DNA of 49,839 nt, taken from NCBI GenBank assembly GCA_005889495.1, contig VBHA01000083.1, forward strand, positions 1 through 49,839, given 5' to 3'. The position numbers and the translations under genes are program-made. The notes beneath the pieces were generated by a model. That model had not been told where the DNA came from. It saw only the letters and a program-made list of their open reading frames with translations, and made no database searches. Shown here one piece after another: positions 16,178 to 24,762 of this stretch; the first letter of the stretch is position 1, and every line of letters starts with the position of its first letter. The DNA comes from Chloroflexota bacterium. GTDB lineage: Bacteria; Chloroflexota; Dormibacteria; Dormibacterales; Dormibacteraceae.

Positions 16178-16906
16178 TTGTCAGTCGCGGATCCAAGGAC
16201 CGATCAGGTCGCACCTATCGTCGCGCTTCCGAGCGCCGACAATAACGCGCTGTTCGAGTCCTACCGAATCAGGAGTGAGCTTGCGCGTGAGCTGCACGAC
16301 GACGTTGTGCAGACATTGAACGCTGTCCTGATCCAGTCACGCGTTTTTGCACGCGAGCAGCAGGGCAACAAAGAAGTCGTCGAGCAGCTGGCCTACGTCC
16401 ACACGTCCATCCGCGACGTGCTCAACCATCTCCGGCAAATCCTGTCCGACCTCCGCGGTCAGCCCGGCCTCGAGACCGACCTGGTGCTGGCCATACGGGA
16501 CGGGCTGCTGACGCGGTTCGCGACCACCAGGCTCAAGGTGACGCTGTCGGTCAGCCGCTCGTGGCCGGCGGCGCTTCCGCCCGAGACCGCGATCCAGCTC
16601 TACCGGATCATCCAGGAGGCTCTCACCAACGCACACAAGCACGGAGGCGCCAGCAATGCGGAGGTGGACCTCAAGGCCACGGCCAACGTGATCGTCTGCA
16701 CGATCCGTGACGACGGCCGCGGCATCGCCTGGCTGGACGACTCGAGACCGATCGGCATGGGAATCCTCGGCATGAAGGAGAGGGCGGCGGCCCTCGGGGG
16801 CACGCTCACGATTCGCAACCGCCCTCGCGGCGGGACTGCTGTGACGGCAAGTTTCTCGAAGGAGGCTACTGAGTGGCGGTTGAAGCCCGAACCATCCGGG
16901 TCCTGA
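16178..16906 (+). CDS. Soluble NarL-type sensor histidine kinase
   Basis: Histidine kinase of 242 residues of the HisKA_3 class. H40 is in ELARELHDDVVQTLNAV. The ATPase part shows EALTNAHKHG (N box), DDGRGI (G1) and GMGILGMKERAAALGG (G2). There is no membrane helix and almost no N-terminal sensor, only about 30 residues, so the signal must come from a partner or the cytoplasm. TTG 16178 follows AAGGGGAG at 13 nt. The gene overlaps the regulator by 34 nt, which couples their translation. Confidence 0.92.
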   Translation: MSVADPRTDQVAPIVALPSADNNALFESYRIRSELARELHDDVVQTLNAVLIQSRVFAREQQGNKEVVEQLAYVHTSIRDVLNHLRQILSDLRGQPGLETDLVLAIRDGLLTRFATTRLKVTLSVSRSWPAALPPETAIQLYRIIQEALTNAHKHGGASNAEVDLKATANVIVCTIRDDGRGIAWLDDSRPIGMGILGMKERAAALGGTLTIRNRPRGGTAVTASFSKEATEWRLKPEPSGS

Positions 16907-17529
16907 TCGCGGACGACCAGACGCTTTTTCGAAGCGGCCTGGCCCGTCTGTTGGGCGAGGATCCTCGAATCACCATCTGCGGCCAGGCGGTCGACGGCCA
17001 GGACGCGGTCGCCAAGTCGGCGGCACTGAAACCTGACGTGATCCTGATGGACCTGAAGATGCCGAGCATGGACGGCGTCGAGGCGACGGCCAAGATCGTG
17101 GCGGCGCAGCCCGGCGTGAAGGTCTTGATCCTGACCACGTTCGACACCGACAGCTTCGTGCTCCAGGCGCTGCGGGCCGGCGCCAGCGGCTACGTGTTGA
17201 AAGACGCCGAGCCTGCGGCAATCGCCTCGAGCATCATGGCCGTCGTCTCCGGCGAGAGGGTGATGGCGAGCGCGGTGGCCAACCGCGTGCTCGACATGCT
17301 GACGGGCGCAAGCACGCCGAAAGAGTTCTATGACGGCCTGACCGGCCGCGAGATCGAGATCCTGAAGCTGATCGCGACGGGCAAACCCAACAAGCAGATC
17401 GCCTACTCGCTGAAGATCAGCGAGAAAACCGTGCGAAATCACATCAGCCACATCTACGAGAAGCTGGAGATCTACGACCGCGCGCAGGCCGTGCTCTATG
17501 CAGTGCGCAAGGCGCTCGTTGAACTGTGA
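16873..17529 (+). CDS. NarL/FixJ-family response regulator
   Basis: Response regulator of 218 residues. The receiver has D14-D15, phospho-acceptor D60 in VILMDLKMP and K110 in YVLKDAEP. A LuxR-type helix-turn-helix occupies about 150-210, with LTGREIEILKLIATGKPNKQ and the recognition helix KTVRNHISHIYEKL. GTG 16873 lies inside the end of the kinase gene and is preceded by GAAGGAGG. It is the cognate partner of the upstream soluble kinase, and is followed after 3 nt by a third gene encoding a lone receiver. Confidence 0.96.
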   Translation: MAVEARTIRVLIADDQTLFRSGLARLLGEDPRITICGQAVDGQDAVAKSAALKPDVILMDLKMPSMDGVEATAKIVAAQPGVKVLILTTFDTDSFVLQALRAGASGYVLKDAEPAAIASSIMAVVSGERVMASAVANRVLDMLTGASTPKEFYDGLTGREIEILKLIATGKPNKQIAYSLKISEKTVRNHISHIYEKLEIYDRAQAVLYAVRKALVEL

Positions 17530-17532
17530 GCT

Positions 17533-17973
17533 TTGGAGCGAAAGCCTGATTCGGAGCTGACCCCCAGACCACCGGTCGCGATCAGAGTCCTGATCGCCGA
17601 GTCCGACAGCGCCCTGGCCGAGCTGTATAAGGCGGCCCTGGATGCCAATGGCCTGGAGGTCGATGTCGTGGCCGACGCGGGGTCGGTCATGCAGCGCTTT
17701 GAGCACGCGCCACCGACTGTCCTGTTGGTCGACAACCTTCCGGACGCGGATCCCGTCACGATCGTCGAGCGGGTGCGGTCGTTGGACGCGGCCAGGGATC
17801 TCGTGATCGTCGTCATGCTCGACTCCATGGACCGGCTGGACGTGCAGCGTCTGAAGAACATCGACGTCCAGGCGTGGCTCAGCAAGACCCGCACGACCCG
17901 CGAGAAGCTCTCGGAGACCGTGATGCAGCTCGTGGCCGGCCGCACAAGAACGCCGAGTCGGGACCAGGTGTGA
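17533..17973 (+). CDS. Stand-alone degenerate receiver-domain protein
   Basis: Protein of 146 residues with one receiver-like domain (about 17-135) and no output domain. The phospho-acceptor position is kept as D67 in VLLVDNLP and the lysine as K118 in AWLSKTRT. The metal-binding acidic pair is E23-S24 instead of D-D. The threonine/serine switch position is hydrophobic (VVMLDS), and the lysine is not followed by proline. Phosphorylation may therefore be weak or absent. TTG 17533 follows the regulator stop by 3 nt. It could act as a phosphate sink, an inhibitor or a docking factor for the upstream kinase. Confidence 0.8.
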   Translation: MERKPDSELTPRPPVAIRVLIAESDSALAELYKAALDANGLEVDVVADAGSVMQRFEHAPPTVLLVDNLPDADPVTIVERVRSLDAARDLVIVVMLDSMDRLDVQRLKNIDVQAWLSKTRTTREKLSETVMQLVAGRTRTPSRDQV

Positions 17974-17977
17974 ACTG

Positions 17978-17997
17978 GCCGGGACGCGTGTCCCGGC
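17978..17997 (+). terminator. Strong stem-loop after the two-component operon
   Basis: GCCGGGAC, a GCGT loop and GTCCCGGC form a perfect 8-bp stem starting 4 nt after the stop codon of the receiver gene. No U-tract follows, as is common in high-GC genomes. It probably ends or stabilises the three-gene transcript. Confidence 0.55.
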
Positions 17998-18058
17998 ACC
18001 CGTGACAGCGCCGATCAGTCATGGGCCGTTGGCGGCACGGCCTTCCACACCGGTCCAT

Positions 18059-18073
18059 TGGCGCTCAGCGCCA
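18059..18073. promoter_or_regulatory. Palindrome upstream of the exopolysaccharide locus
   Basis: TGGCGCT-C-AGCGCCA is a perfect 7-bp inverted repeat with one central base, 55 nt before the first gene of the polysaccharide locus. It may be an operator. Its core GGCGCT/AGCGCC recurs at 22270-22300. Confidence 0.35.
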
Positions 18074-18127
18074 GGCTCCATAGCATGAACCCATGCGGTC
18101 GACCCTCCGACTCGCGGACGCCTGCTC

Positions 18128-18655
18128 TTGATCGCATCCGACGTCGAGCTCGGCAAGGACGTCGTCGTCTTCCACCCCGAGCTGGTGAACCTCTACGGCT
18201 GCAAGATCGGAGCCGAGTCCAAGATCGCCGCGTTTGTCGAGATCCAGCGCGGAGCTGTGCTTGGCCGCAGGGTCAAGGTCGAAGCGTTCGTCTTCATACC
18301 GACAGGGGTCACGATCGAAGACGGCGTCTTCATCGGACCGCATGTCTGCTTCTCCAACGACCGCTATCCGTCGTCGGTCGATGATTCGGGAGCCCTGCTC
18401 GGGTCAGGCGACTGGGAGGTGACGCCGACCTTCGTGCGCAAGCGCGCCAGCATCGGCGCGAACGCCACCATCGTCTGCGGCGTGACCATCGGCGAAGGCG
18501 CCATGGTCGGCGCGGGCGCGACTGTCACCCACGATGTCCCGCCGGATTCCCTGGTGGTCGGCAACCCGGCGCGGCTGGTCGGGCCGCGCCCGAAATGGTG
18601 GAGCCGGCCGCCAGTCAGGTCGCGAAAGCGGAGGTTGAACGCAGTTGAGCATTGA
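18128..18655 (+). CDS. Left-handed beta-helix acetyltransferase (WlbB/WbpD-like)
   Basis: Acyltransferase of 175 residues built mainly of hexapeptide repeats, as in CKIGAESKIAAFVEI, VTIEDGVFIGPHVCF, ASIGANATIVCGVTIGEGA and MVGAGATVTHDVPPDS. The terminal VVGNPARLVG is typical of sugar O/N-acetyltransferases such as WlbB or PglD relatives. The FSNDRYP segment after the second repeat set resembles the insertion carrying substrate contacts in the WlbB/WbpD group. TTG 18128 is the start. It overlaps the following dehydrogenase gene by 11 nt. That pair matches the late steps of 2,3-diamino-sugar acid synthesis, in which an amino sugar nucleotide is N-acetylated. Confidence 0.85.
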   Translation: MIASDVELGKDVVVFHPELVNLYGCKIGAESKIAAFVEIQRGAVLGRRVKVEAFVFIPTGVTIEDGVFIGPHVCFSNDRYPSSVDDSGALLGSGDWEVTPTFVRKRASIGANATIVCGVTIGEGAMVGAGATVTHDVPPDSLVVGNPARLVGPRPKWWSRPPVRSRKRRLNAVEH

Positions 18656-19856
18656 TCTTCCTTCGGCACGAAAGAGGACGCGCGTGGTCGCCGAGCGCAA
18701 AGCCCGGCCGGCGTCTGCCCCGGTGGAGACGACGAGCGCTTACAGCCTGTTCCGGGACCTGCAGCGTGCCAGGAAGTCCAGCTCCACAGTCGGAGTCGGC
18801 GTCGTCGGATACGGCTACTGGGGCCCGAACCTCGTCCGCAACTTCGCGGAGTGCGGCGCGGCCACCCTCGTCGCCGTCAGTGACCTCAGCGTCGAACGCC
18901 TGACCGAAGTCCATGCCCGATATCCCCACGTCAAGGTGACGACGGACTGCGGCGACCTGATCGCCGATCCCGCGGTGGACGCCGTCATCATCGCCACGCC
19001 GGTGTCATCGCACTACGAGCTCGCGATGCGTGCCCTCCGCGCGGGCAAGCACGTGATGGTCACCAAGCCGATCACGGCCGAGGCTGCGCAGGCGATGGAG
19101 CTGATCGACGAGGCCGAGCAGCGCGGCCTGGTCCTGATGGTCGACCACACCTTCGTCTACACGGGCGCGGTGCAGACGATCAAGCAGGTGGTCGAGAGCG
19201 GAAACCTCGGCGAGCTGTACTACTACGACTCGGTCCGCGTCAACCTCGGCCTCTTCCAGAAGGACGTGAACGTGCTCTGGGACCTGGCCGTGCACGACCT
19301 CTCGATCATGGACTACGTGCTCGGGCAGCAGCCGGTGGCGGTCGCGGCGACCGGGTCGGCGCACATCCCCGGGCACCAGGTCAACCTCGCCTACCTGACG
19401 TGTTACCTCGACGGCAGGTTGATCACTCACCACCACGTCAACTGGCTCGCCCCGCTGAAAGTCCGCCGCACGCTCATCGGCGGCGCCAGGCAGATGATCG
19501 TCTACGACGACCTGGAGCCGAGCGAAAAGGTCAAGGTCTACGACAAGGGGATCACGGTCGCGGGCGACACCCAGGGCGCCAGGGAAACCCTGATCGGATA
19601 CCGCACCGGCGACATGTGGGCGCCCCATGTGAGCCTGGCCGAAGGGCTGCGCGCGGAGGCGGAGCATTTCCTGGAGTGCATCGTGCACAGGCGCCAGCCG
19701 CTGACGGACGGTCACTGCGGGCTGCGGTTGACCCGGATCCTCGAGGCGGCGGCCAGGTCGCTGGCGAAGATGGGTGAGCCGGTTGCCCTGGACAGAGACG
19801 GTTCGACCTCGACAAGGCCGGCGGCGAGGCTCAGCCTGATGCCGAAAAGCGCCTGA
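18645..19856 (+). CDS. Gfo/Idh/MocA-family nucleotide-sugar dehydrogenase (WlbA-like)
   Basis: NAD-dependent oxidoreductase of 403 residues. A variable N-terminal tail of about 45 residues precedes the Rossmann motif VGVVGYGYWGPNLVRNF. The cofactor-binding lysine is in HVMVTKPI where most relatives have EKP. The C-terminal domain has the conserved WDLAVHDLSIMDYVL. Together with the upstream acetyltransferase this resembles WlbA, which oxidises C3 of UDP-N-acetylglucosaminuronate. The intermediate keto sugar needs a DegT-type aminotransferase, which in this locus is broken (34931-35927). TTG 18645 is the start. The 3' end overlaps the convergent ATP-grasp gene by 26 nt. Confidence 0.9.
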   Translation: MSIDLPSARKRTRVVAERKARPASAPVETTSAYSLFRDLQRARKSSSTVGVGVVGYGYWGPNLVRNFAECGAATLVAVSDLSVERLTEVHARYPHVKVTTDCGDLIADPAVDAVIIATPVSSHYELAMRALRAGKHVMVTKPITAEAAQAMELIDEAEQRGLVLMVDHTFVYTGAVQTIKQVVESGNLGELYYYDSVRVNLGLFQKDVNVLWDLAVHDLSIMDYVLGQQPVAVAATGSAHIPGHQVNLAYLTCYLDGRLITHHHVNWLAPLKVRRTLIGGARQMIVYDDLEPSEKVKVYDKGITVAGDTQGARETLIGYRTGDMWAPHVSLAEGLRAEAEHFLECIVHRRQPLTDGHCGLRLTRILEAAARSLAKMGEPVALDRDGSTSTRPAARLSLMPKSA

Positions 19857-21042
19857 GGGGAGCTCTCCCCACACGCGGGACCGCACGAGAGAGCAGCCGC
19901 CGGACGGCAACCGCAAGGTCGCCCGCCGCGGGCAGAGGATCGCGCAGGTCGAGCACCGAGAACACGAGCTCGCCGCCCAGTGACCTGACGTAGTCGAGGG
20001 GCGACAGCCCTCCACCACGGATCGACTGCATGCCCGCGGGCAGGTCGGTCAGCAGGCGGACCCAGCGCGGTCCGTAGCGTGGGTGGACGCGGCCTGGGTG
20101 CCGGCCGAGCGCGTACCCATACTGCATCCAGGGCAGGTCGAGCCCGCACGCGATGCAGAGGGTGTGCCACCCGAACGGCCGGGGGTTGACGTCGAGCAGG
20201 AGGGGCGCGGCGTCCCGCCGGTCCTCGATGAACTCCACCTCGACCATGCCCGTGGTTCCTAGCCGCCCGAGCAGCCTGCGCGCGAGCTCGAGCAGGTGCG
20301 GCACCTCGACCGCCTCGACGAAGCTGCTGCTCAGCCCGTAGTCGATCGGAAACTGGCGCGTGCGGCGGGCGGTCATCGCGGACACGATGCGGCCCCCTTC
20401 GCAGAACCCGGCGATCGAATACTGCGATCCCCCGCCCACGACCCTCTGGACCATGATCTGCTCGGGGGGCACGACCGCCGACAGGCGCCGATAGCCCTCG
20501 ACCAGGCCTTCGACATCGGCCGCGGGCACAGCCTTGCGCCCGGTGGCGTACTGCATGTCGATTGAGGTGGCCGGTTTGAGGATGGCCGGGAACTCGATGT
20601 CCATCTCGCGCAGGTCGGTCTCGGCACCGGGGTACCACGTCTTGGGGTGACGAACGCCCGCGCCCTCTGCCACCACGTGCAGCAGCTTCTTGTCGTGAGC
20701 CCACTTGAGGATGCCCCAGGGCTGGGTGGTGAGCCGATAAGCGCGCGAGAGGGATTCGCAGTCTCGGGACACGAGCTCGAGGGTTTCGTCCTGGCATGGG
20801 ATCAAGACCCAACCGTCCAGGCCCTCGCGTCGGGCCAGGTCGCACAGGTAGGTCAGAAACGATGGCCCGCGCATCTGGCCGTGCCACCTGAAGCGCCGGG
20901 ACACATAGCGCGAGAACCAGGCCGACCGCGGCAGGTTGTCCACCACCGCCACTGGCACGCCTCGCCGGCCGAGGCTGCGCGCCACGCCCAGGGCCTTGAA
21001 ATCGCTCCCGAGGAGCAGGGCGCCCGGGGATCGAGGCGACAC
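19831..21042 (-). CDS. ATP-grasp domain protein
   Basis: Carboxylate-amine/thiol ligase-like protein of 403 residues. The N-terminal part has GALLLGSDFKALGVARSL, a nucleotide-binding-like strand-loop also seen in carbamoyl-phosphate-synthase-like members. The central ATP-grasp region includes HDKKLLHVVAEGAGV, FPAILKPATS (lysine) and MVQRVVGGGSQYS. The catalytic end is GMVEVEFIEDRRD followed by LLDVNPRPFGWHTL, with the magnesium-binding E and N residues. Relatives in polysaccharide loci may attach amino acids to sugars or peptides. It lies 7 nt downstream of a flavin monooxygenase gene in the same unit. Confidence 0.85.
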   Translation of the reverse strand: MSPRSPGALLLGSDFKALGVARSLGRRGVPVAVVDNLPRSAWFSRYVSRRFRWHGQMRGPSFLTYLCDLARREGLDGWVLIPCQDETLELVSRDCESLSRAYRLTTQPWGILKWAHDKKLLHVVAEGAGVRHPKTWYPGAETDLREMDIEFPAILKPATSIDMQYATGRKAVPAADVEGLVEGYRRLSAVVPPEQIMVQRVVGGGSQYSIAGFCEGGRIVSAMTARRTRQFPIDYGLSSSFVEAVEVPHLLELARRLLGRLGTTGMVEVEFIEDRRDAAPLLLDVNPRPFGWHTLCIACGLDLPWMQYGYALGRHPGRVHPRYGPRWVRLLTDLPAGMQSIRGGGLSPLDYVRSLGGELVFSVLDLRDPLPAAGDLAVAVRRLLSRAVPRVGRAPLRRFSASG

Positions 21043-21049
21043 GCCGCGC

Positions 21050-22222
21050 CTAGTTCAGCTCGCCGAGGCGCCGCGAGACCTGCTGCGCGGCGACCCGCGC
21101 CCCCGCCACGAACCGGCAGATGGGACCGAAGGTCCGTCCCGCGAGGCCGCCGACGAAGTGCAGGCCTGGCACCGACGATTCGAACCACTGGTTCAGGACG
21201 GGAAACCCGTCAGCCTCCCGCACGCGCTTCCGCAGCTCGTCATCCAGGAACGGGACCTTGCGCACGTCGGGCCGGTAGCCGGTGCCCAACAAAAGGTGAT
21301 CGACCTCCCGGACCGTGCCGTCGCTCAGCCTCAGCCGCAGCGCTCGACCGGTGGGATGCGCCTCTGTTACCTCGACCCCTTCGGTGACCGGGATTCTGCC
21401 GTCGACGCGCGGCCGCAGCCACTGCGCCCCGGCCGGGCGGGTGGAGCGCACCTCGATCTTCCGCCTGATGTCGACCGGCATCCGGCTCATCAGCAGCGGC
21501 GCGGCACAGATCCAGTTCAAGCCTGGGGGGCCGACGTCGGTGGGTGGGTACAGCAGCCTGCTGATCGGTCCTCCACGCGCGTACAGGACGCGCTTGATCC
21601 AGATCACCGACCGGCGGGAGATGATCTCGACGTCGGCGCCCTCTTCGGCCAGCATCGCCGCCGTCTCCAGGGCGCTCTGGCCCGCGCCCACCACCGCCAC
21701 CCTGCATCCGCGGAACCGGGAGAAGGAGGCGTGGTCGCCCGTGTGGCTCGCCAGGGAACCTGGCAGGCTGCGCGCGAACTCGGGAAGGTACGCGAACTCG
21801 CGAATGCCCGTCGCGAGCACGACCGTGCCCGCCTCCAGGACCCGGCCGTCTTCGAGCTCCAGGCGAAACCTGCCGCGGTCCGCGAGACCCAGCCGGATGA
21901 CCTTGGTCGGATCGACGTCGGGTACTGCCTGGCGCTGGAACCACCGGCCGTAGTCGACGAACATCTCCAGGGGGATCGGCTCCCGGCCGCGGGAGGAGGC
22001 GTCGCAGTAGCGGTCGAGGGTGAAGCGGCCATCCGGGTCGGCCAGGCTCGAGGCGCTCCACACCGACTTCAAGAACATCGGGGCTGGCATCGCGCGCCAG
22101 GACTCCATCGGTTCGCCCAGGACGACCGGCGGCAACCGCCGGAGGTGCGCGGCGACAGAGAGCCCGTACGGGCCGGCGCCGATCACCGCGACTGTCTTGC
22201 TCGGCCTCTCGCTGGCCATCAT
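21050..22222 (-). CDS. FAD/NAD(P)-binding monooxygenase-like protein
   Basis: Flavoprotein of about 390 residues. The N-terminal FAD site is VAVIGAGPYGLSVAAHL, a central NADPH site is VAVVGAGQSALETAAML, and the C-terminal flavin segment is LLLGTGYRPD. MESWRAMPAPMFLKS with a following ASSLADP resembles N-hydroxylating and Baeyer-Villiger-type enzymes. The start is ATG 22222 (or 22219); an upstream in-frame extension to 22396 is not needed. It is transcribed with the ATP-grasp gene, 7 nt apart. The likely role is oxidation of an amine or sugar substituent linked to the polysaccharide; the substrate is unknown. Confidence 0.86.
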   Translation of the reverse strand: MMASERPSKTVAVIGAGPYGLSVAAHLRRLPPVVLGEPMESWRAMPAPMFLKSVWSASSLADPDGRFTLDRYCDASSRGREPIPLEMFVDYGRWFQRQAVPDVDPTKVIRLGLADRGRFRLELEDGRVLEAGTVVLATGIREFAYLPEFARSLPGSLASHTGDHASFSRFRGCRVAVVGAGQSALETAAMLAEEGADVEIISRRSVIWIKRVLYARGGPISRLLYPPTDVGPPGLNWICAAPLLMSRMPVDIRRKIEVRSTRPAGAQWLRPRVDGRIPVTEGVEVTEAHPTGRALRLRLSDGTVREVDHLLLGTGYRPDVRKVPFLDDELRKRVREADGFPVLNQWFESSVPGLHFVGGLAGRTFGPICRFVAGARVAAQQVSRRLGELN

Positions 22223-22268
22223 TCGATTCGCAAGGCCAAAGCTAAGTGAGCCGCTCCGCGGCGTACAT

Positions 22269-22301
22269 GGGCGCTGACGCCCAGGCCCGGCCTTAGCGCC
22301 C
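22269..22301. promoter_or_regulatory. Nested inverted repeats in a divergent promoter
   Basis: GGGCGCT (22269-22275) and AGCGCCC (22295-22301) form an outer 7-bp inverted repeat. Inside it lies AGGCC-C-GGCCT, a second palindrome. The element sits between the flavin monooxygenase (minus) and FemAB-like (plus) genes. It may be an operator or an RNA structure. Confidence 0.35.
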
Positions 22302-22407
22302 ACGCCGAGTGTCCGCACAGCAGCGCGTGTGGGACTTCGCGCCCGGCCGCGGGCCGCCCGCCCATTCATTCGCCGCCGCCAGGCGGCTAGCGTCAACCGC
22401 AGAGATC

Positions 22408-23433
22408 ATGCCCGAGCTCGTCGTATGCCGGCCAGACGATCCGGAGTGGCTCCGGGTCGTGCGCGAGAGCCCGGCCGCCACCGCCTTTCACCATCCCGCA
22501 TGGATCGCGGCCGTCAGCGAGACCTACGGCTACCCGGCGTTCGTGCTCGGGTGGCGCACCTCGGCATCACGTCTGGCCGGCGGCCTCCCGGTCGTCCAGG
22601 TTTCGAACCCGCTTGGCGGCCGCAAGCTGGTCTCGCTGCCTTTCACCGACCACTGCCCGCCGGTATTCGAGGACGGCATGGTTCCGCCTGATTTCGTGGA
22701 TGCCGTGCTGCGCTGGCGGACGGACCGGGGCGGGCCGAGACTCGAGGTCCGCGCCCCGCTGGACGGCGGCGGCGCCCAGCCCCTGGTCGTCGGCACCCGG
22801 CAGGTGGTGGCGCTGGATCCGGACTCGGACGCCCTCTTCCGCCGCCTGCACCGCAACCGGATTCAGAAACGGGTCCGCAGGGCACGCGAACTTGGAGTCG
22901 ATGTGACGCTCAGCCGCTCGCGGGATGAGCTGGAGACGTTCTATCGCCTGCACTGCGAGACACGCCGCCGGCAGGGAGTGCCGGTGCAGCCACGCCGGTT
23001 CATCGAGCGGCTGTGGGAGCGGCTCGTCGAGCCGGGCCTCGGCTTTGTGCTCACCGCCCGCCTCGGCGAGCTCGCAGTCGCCACGGCGCTGTTCCTGGTC
23101 TGGAACCGCGGCTTGATCTACAAGTACGGAGCCTCGGACAGCTCGCGGTGGAACCTCGGGGCGAACTTCCTGGTCCACTGGACGGCCATCGAATGGGGCT
23201 GCGGCAACGGGTGCCGGACCTACGACCTCGGCCGCACCGACGCCGGTCACGAGAGCCTGAGGGCGTTCAAGGCGGCGTGGGGTGGGGACGAGCTGCCGCT
23301 GGTCTACACCCACATCGGGCGCCAGGCGTCTCGGCTCGGCGGCACACCCTCGAGCCTCGCCGGGGTCATCAGGCATTCGCCCACGGTGGTGTGCCGCGCC
23401 CTGGGCGAGCTGCTCTACCGGTACGCGGCGTGA
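22408..23433 (+). CDS. FemAB/GNAT-like acyltransferase
   Basis: Protein of 341 residues of the FemAB-related GNAT group (Acetyltransf_6 style). The N-terminal half has FHHPAWIAAVSETYGYPAF. The central basic helix LHRNRIQKRVRRARELGVDV and the following FYRLHCETRRRQGVP are typical. The C-terminal catalytic half has LGELAVATALFLVWNRGLIYKYG and TYDLGRTDAGHESLRAFK. Related proteins in exopolysaccharide clusters may transfer an amino acid or acyl group to a sugar. ATG 22408 is preferred over the upstream frame start. It is followed by the deacetylase gene after 90 nt, in which GGCCGGAAA occurs twice. Confidence 0.85.
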   Translation: MPELVVCRPDDPEWLRVVRESPAATAFHHPAWIAAVSETYGYPAFVLGWRTSASRLAGGLPVVQVSNPLGGRKLVSLPFTDHCPPVFEDGMVPPDFVDAVLRWRTDRGGPRLEVRAPLDGGGAQPLVVGTRQVVALDPDSDALFRRLHRNRIQKRVRRARELGVDVTLSRSRDELETFYRLHCETRRRQGVPVQPRRFIERLWERLVEPGLGFVLTARLGELAVATALFLVWNRGLIYKYGASDSSRWNLGANFLVHWTAIEWGCGNGCRTYDLGRTDAGHESLRAFKAAWGGDELPLVYTHIGRQASRLGGTPSSLAGVIRHSPTVVCRALGELLYRYAA

Positions 23434-23523
23434 GCCAGTAGGCCGGAAAAGCGCCCGCGGGGCGAATGTCCCATTGCCGCCGGCGCCCGGTGGCCGGAAA
23501 CTCGAAATGAACGTGAAGAACGT

Positions 23524-24762
23524 GTGAAGGCCGACCTCTACGAGCAGAACACTCCCGCGCACCTGTGGCGCGTGCTCCCTGGTTCGACGCCGCCCGAGGA
23601 CGTGTGGGCCGCCTCCATCGCCGAGGCTGCGCATGTCCTTCCCGCCGCCGCCCGCGCTCATGGCGACGACATGCGCGCGCTGCTGGCGATGACCCTGGGT
23701 GAAGGCCGATTCGGAGCTCGCCACTGGGAGCCGAGCGCGGCCCAACGGGTCTACTACGCCATCAAGCCGGCGGTTCCCCGGCGACTGAGCCGGATGCTGA
23801 AGCGGGCCTATGGAGAGCGCCGCGCCGCGTCTCTGGAGCTGCATTGGCCGGTCGAGCGGCGCTATGTGCGCTTCCAGTTCGAGGTCGTGAGAAATCTCCT
23901 CCGGCACATGAACCGATCGAGCCTTCCGTTCGTCAACTTCTGGCCGGACGGCAGACGCTACGCCTTCGTCCTGACGCACGATGTCGAGACCGGCGACGGC
24001 CAGCGCTTCGTGCCCGCGGTGGCCGACCTGGAGGCCGCTCTTGGGTTTCGCTCGTCCTTCAACTTCGTCCCGGAGCGTTATCGCCTCGACCGCGGCCTGA
24101 TGGACGAGCTCCGAGCTCGCGGGTTCGAGGTCGGCGTGCACGGGCTCCGGCACGACGGGAAGCTCTTCTTCGACCGGCAGGAGTTCATGCGACAGGCAGA
24201 GCGGATCAACGGCTACATCCACGAATTCGGCGCCGCCGGCTTTCGCGCCCCGCTCACGCAGCGACATCCGGAGTGGATGCAGGTACTGGACATCGAGTAC
24301 GACAGCTCGTTCTTCGACACCGACCCGTACGAGCCGATCACCGGGGGAACAATGAGCGTTTGGCCCTATCGGCTCGGTCACTTCATCGAGCTGCCGTACA
24401 CGTTGGCCCAGGACCACACGCTGACGGTGATCCTGGGCGAGTCCACGCCGCGGCTCTGGTTCACGAAGCTGGACTTTCTCCGCGAAGTGCATGGGATGGC
24501 GCTTCTATGCACGCATCCGGACTATCTGCAGAGCCGCAGGACGTGGCGGATCTACAACGAGTTTCTCCGCGCGATGAGCGGGCGCACCGACCACTACCAC
24601 GCCCTGCCCAGGGAGGTCGCGCGCTGGTGGCGGGCACGCTCGGAGGCCGATGGGCTCCAGGACCTGCCCGGGGGCACGCTCGGTGAGATCGTCGGTGTCG
24701 ACGGGGACATGCCGGCGATCGCCGGCGCAATGCCCGCGGCCCGCCCGAACATGACCGCGTGA
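23524..24762 (+). CDS. Polysaccharide deacetylase-family protein
   Basis: Protein of 412 residues with a NodB-homology core (about 145-335). Motif 1 is LTHDVETGD with the metal-binding Asp. Motif 2 is VGVHGLRHDGKLF, and FRAPL marks motif 3. The last part has LLCTHPDYL with the C-terminal histidine. The N-terminal 140 residues are of unknown nature. It should remove acetyl groups from N-acetylated sugars of a nascent or finished polysaccharide. There is no signal peptide, so it probably acts in the cytoplasm or at the inner membrane face. GTG 23524 starts it; its end overlaps the next gene (GTGATG). Confidence 0.9.
   Translation: MKADLYEQNTPAHLWRVLPGSTPPEDVWAASIAEAAHVLPAAARAHGDDMRALLAMTLGEGRFGARHWEPSAAQRVYYAIKPAVPRRLSRMLKRAYGERRAASLELHWPVERRYVRFQFEVVRNLLRHMNRSSLPFVNFWPDGRRYAFVLTHDVETGDGQRFVPAVADLEAALGFRSSFNFVPERYRLDRGLMDELRARGFEVGVHGLRHDGKLFFDRQEFMRQAERINGYIHEFGAAGFRAPLTQRHPEWMQVLDIEYDSSFFDTDPYEPITGGTMSVWPYRLGHFIELPYTLAQDHTLTVILGESTPRLWFTKLDFLREVHGMALLCTHPDYLQSRRTWRIYNEFLRAMSGRTDHYHALPREVARWWRARSEADGLQDLPGGTLGEIVGVDGDMPAIAGAMPAARPNMTA

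Noticed and set aside
23441-23500. GGCCGGAAA repeated twice in the gap before the deacetylase gene
   Set aside because: Only two short direct copies with no regular spacing or partner element. Not enough for a regulatory call.
22567-24492. A 641-codon minus-strand frame opposite the FemAB-like and deacetylase genes
   Set aside because: No recognisable domain and biased composition, while both plus-strand genes show conserved motifs.
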